DNA from: Mesobacillus subterraneus | GTDB taxonomy: Bacteria; Bacillota; Bacilli; Bacillales; Cytobacillaceae | DNA: 64,000 nucleotides | NCBI RefSeq assembly: GCF_003937825.1 | Contig: NZ_RSFW01000014.1 | Coordinates: 292,347 to 356,346, forward strand | Direction: 5' to 3' | Shown: positions 61,900-64,000 of the stretch, one piece after another | Layout of the letters: each line of letters begins with the position of its first letter | How positions within the stretch are numbered: the stretch's first letter is position 1 | The notes under the pieces: generated by a model | What the model was told of the DNA's origin: nothing | Database searches by the model: none | What the model saw: the letters and a program-made list of their open reading frames with translations, nothing else | Position numbers and translations under genes: made by a program

Positions 61900-61960
61900 A
61901 GAAAACAGAGGGACGGTTCTCCTGTTTTTGGAAAAACAGGAGAACCGTCCCCGTGTTTCA
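61900..61960. repeat. Palindromic element R19
   Basis: GAAAACAGAGGGACGG ... CCGTCCCCGTGTTTCA, loop TTTTTGGAAAAA; the right TCA is the TGA stop of the sigma-like fusion gene. Confidence 0.95.
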
Positions 61961-63997
61961 CTGCACCGTCAATTTCACTTCCTGGTCCAGGTATTTCATT
62001 GTGTTATAGCCTGAGATGATGAGTTTTTTTGGAATCGGGTTGTCGCCGCTTAGTTTGATGGTTTGATCTATCAAGAAGTGACGCGGTTGTTCGATTTTTT
62101 CGAAGTCGAGTGGCCCGATTTTTTCCGTGTCGTATTCGACTCCGTTTTTGTCCACGATTATACTCTTCCCATACATTTGCATCTCCTGGATATCTTGCTC
62201 ATTTTCACCTATTAAATTTAAATGAAGAGATTCGTATCCGCGATTCTGAACGTCGTGATTGCTTATGACAAAGCTGGTCGTTCGCCCCACCTCAATTTTA
62301 TCAATACTGATGGTGCTTCCTGCGTATTCAAATGTCTGAGGATACTCCTGATTGACATCCAGTTCGATGACCTTATCGTCTTCGAATGTAAAATAAGCAG
62401 ATTCAAAACGCACCTTGACCTCCTTTGGCTTTTCGCCGAAAAGCGATCCATAATGTGTCTGAAAAGGATTCCAATTCCCAGCTGGCTGTAAATACGTATG
62501 GGCACCGCTATATCGGTCCGCCTTGAATGTTTTATCATTCACTTCCAAGTCGCCTAAATTAACAAAGTCCAGCCTTCGTTCTGGCTTTTCTGCTTGAATT
62601 CCAAATCTTAAAATCGTAGCGGTAGGAGCAAGAATCAATTTCTCAAACCGCACTGGAACCCCTTCTATTTCCGTTTGTCCATTCAAGACATATTCAATCG
62701 AAGGGCGTTTGGTCACTGGGACCTCGAAGACCCACTCACCATTTTTATAATTAAGCTCCTGATTAAATAAAAATGATACAGAGGGATCTGCAGGCATTAG
62801 TTTTGTGAGTTTCGAGGCTCTGATTTTCATAGTCCCGTTCTCTTCTCTGAGCGGTCGCAGAGCCACCTTTCCGTAGTACACATTGCTTTCTCTTTTATTC
62901 ATGTTCGTCTCGAGATCAGGAAGAATAAATCCCGGATAGGTTTCATGGCTCATGATTTCATTTTCATTTTCCACATAAAGGCCATCCTCATAATTCATAA
63001 AATATTGGCTGTCTTCACTGGTATCTTCAATTTTATAAAAAACAAGCGTCTGAACTTCATCTGCGACCACCCCGGTGATTTTGACCTTCACCCCATTGTT
63101 TTCAGCTTCCAGGTTCACTCTTTCCCCCAGGCCTTTTTGTAAATAAACCCGCAACGCCTCGTCTTCTTCTGTTAATCCATAGTAGGCGTAATGAAAAGCG
63201 CCTGTAATGAAAGCCAGCCCGAAGATAACGGCGAATACACTGGTAAAAACAAGGCCCATTCTAAGACGTTTTTTCTTCTTCCGCTTACTATGCTCATCTT
63301 TCTCTGTCAGCCTCTTTTGGACATTCTCCATAAAATTAGCCCGGTCAGGTACATCAACATCCCATCTGGATTCGTCCATCAAGCTGACCGTAACATCCTG
63401 AAAACTGGCCAGATCATCCTGGCAATCATAGCAATGGTAAAGATGCTTCTCAAACTCAATCTTCTTCGGACGGTCCATGGATTTCTCCAGGTAGTCGAGG
63501 TAGTGCTTACGATACTTCCCGCAGCCAAGATAGGTTCCTCCGTCCAATTGTTGCCTGACGGTTTGAATCGCGGTGAAAAGAAGCTCCTTCACCTTTTCCG
63601 TCGACCCTCGTAGAATATACTCGGTTTCCTCGTGGGAAAATCCCTTTACATATGTAAGCAGGAACGCCTCTTTTTCTGCACTTTCCAGATTCTCCAATGC
63701 TATGTGCAGCTTCGAATCCTGTTTGCCACCATCTAGCGAAAGCACCCGGCAATTTTCAATGAAAACCGAAGTCACCCACAAATCGAACGAAACATCATTT
63801 TTAAAACGAGGCAACTCCCTGTGCACCCGCACAATCGACCGATAAAAAAGCTCCTCCACCCGCTGCGGATCCCCCAGATAAAACCAACCCAGACGATAAA
63901 AAGAACCCAACCGCCCCCCAAACCAATCAACCACAGACCCAACCCCCTGCCCACGCAAAGAAGCCAATGCAACATAATCCATTTTCGCCGGAATCAT
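61958..63997 (-). CDS. Sigma-factor-like / zinc-finger anti-sigma / DUF4179 fusion protein
   Basis: 679 aa; the TAG directly before ATG 63997 closes the frame, so the gene is complete, but no ribosome binding site is visible and ATG 63982 is an alternative. Residues 6-85 resemble sigma-70 region 2, and 98-150 resemble region 4 (L-E-S-A-E-K-E-A-F-L-L-T-Y-V-K-G-F-S-H-E-E-T). Then comes a zinc-binding anti-sigma motif H185-x3-C189-x2-C192, a basic stretch, one membrane helix (246-268) and a large extracellular DUF4179/DUF5643-like beta region. One polypeptide thus carries sigma-like, anti-sigma and sensor parts. TGA stop lies in element R19. Confidence 0.75.
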   Translation of the reverse strand: MIPAKMDYVALASLRGQGVGSVVDWFGGRLGSFYRLGWFYLGDPQRVEELFYRSIVRVHRELPRFKNDVSFDLWVTSVFIENCRVLSLDGGKQDSKLHIALENLESAEKEAFLLTYVKGFSHEETEYILRGSTEKVKELLFTAIQTVRQQLDGGTYLGCGKYRKHYLDYLEKSMDRPKKIEFEKHLYHCYDCQDDLASFQDVTVSLMDESRWDVDVPDRANFMENVQKRLTEKDEHSKRKKKKRLRMGLVFTSVFAVIFGLAFITGAFHYAYYGLTEEDEALRVYLQKGLGERVNLEAENNGVKVKITGVVADEVQTLVFYKIEDTSEDSQYFMNYEDGLYVENENEIMSHETYPGFILPDLETNMNKRESNVYYGKVALRPLREENGTMKIRASKLTKLMPADPSVSFLFNQELNYKNGEWVFEVPVTKRPSIEYVLNGQTEIEGVPVRFEKLILAPTATILRFGIQAEKPERRLDFVNLGDLEVNDKTFKADRYSGAHTYLQPAGNWNPFQTHYGSLFGEKPKEVKVRFESAYFTFEDDKVIELDVNQEYPQTFEYAGSTISIDKIEVGRTTSFVISNHDVQNRGYESLHLNLIGENEQDIQEMQMYGKSIIVDKNGVEYDTEKIGPLDFEKIEQPRHFLIDQTIKLSGDNPIPKKLIISGYNTMKYLDQEVKLTVQ

Positions 63998-64000
63998 CTA

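Noticed and set aside
61779..61961. N-terminal extension of the YiaA/B-like frame (MKHGDGSPVFPKTGE...)
   Set aside because: It is translation of palindromic element R19; the true start has GGTGGAGGCGAGG before it. The same kind of spurious peptide (FSCFWKNTRTVP) occurs wherever open frames cross the elements.

Overview
The window looks like the chromosome of a low-to-mid GC, endospore-former-type Firmicute of the family Bacillaceae (Bacillus/Mesobacillus-like). Evidence: GGAGG-type ribosome binding sites, B. subtilis-like families (BmrA, YtoQ, YwaF, YvrJ, LmrA/QdoR, RsbR), recognisable sigma-A, sigma-B, sigma-D and ECF-type promoters, cre sites, and an L-box lysine riboswitch. No rRNA, tRNA, prophage, transposase or CRISPR array was seen.

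Left part (1-20 kb). A secreted two-headed amylopullulanase (542-6079) lies behind two LacI/CcpA-type palindromes. It is followed by an alpha/beta hydrolase, a 52-bp tandem hairpin array, a sigma-D-dependent chemoreceptor, an SMI1-type immunity-like gene, and an amino-acid symporter plus amidohydrolase pair that sits directly downstream of a lysine riboswitch. Next come a secreted beta-propeller protein and a PAS-GAF-GGDEF-EAL protein with a sigma-D promoter.

19-28 kb holds what appears to be the sigma-B input pathway known from Bacillus cereus: an RsbY-like receiver-PP2C phosphatase with a near-perfect sigma-B promoter, and an RsbK-like hybrid kinase next to an RsbM/CheR-like methyltransferase. 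The kinase gene has an in-frame amber codon at codon 55. Between them lie small membrane genes, an orphan ATP-synthase c-subunit-like gene and a HAD phosphatase.

28-33 kb is a compact sucrose locus on the minus strand: regulator, then PTS IIBC, sucrose-6-phosphate hydrolase and fructokinase. It has a sigma-A promoter, two GGAACCGGTTCC operators, a consensus cre and an intergenic mRNA hairpin.

The right part (33-64 kb) is a mosaic of single genes: BmrA-type ABC exporter, AraC regulators, acetate-type symporter pair, DUF438/hemerythrin sensor, DUF1659-DUF2922-YvrJ cassette, LmrA/QdoR-type TetR with its operator, ABC-2 exporter, TSUP permease, RsbR-type STAS protein, and a sigma/anti-sigma-like fusion protein. 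From 37 kb on it carries 19 loci of a ~57-bp palindromic element (core GGGACGGTTCT...AGAACCGTCCC). None was noticed left of 37 kb. Fourteen of the 19 overlap or begin at a stop codon, and three to four connect the stop codons of two convergent genes.

Other unexplained structures are three intergenic arrays whose short core recurs every 20-20.4 bp (two helical turns), a 35-38-bp hairpin array, and a group of small membrane genes broken by frameshifts around 34 kb and 45.8-46.9 kb. These breaks are either real decay or sequencing error at homopolymers.
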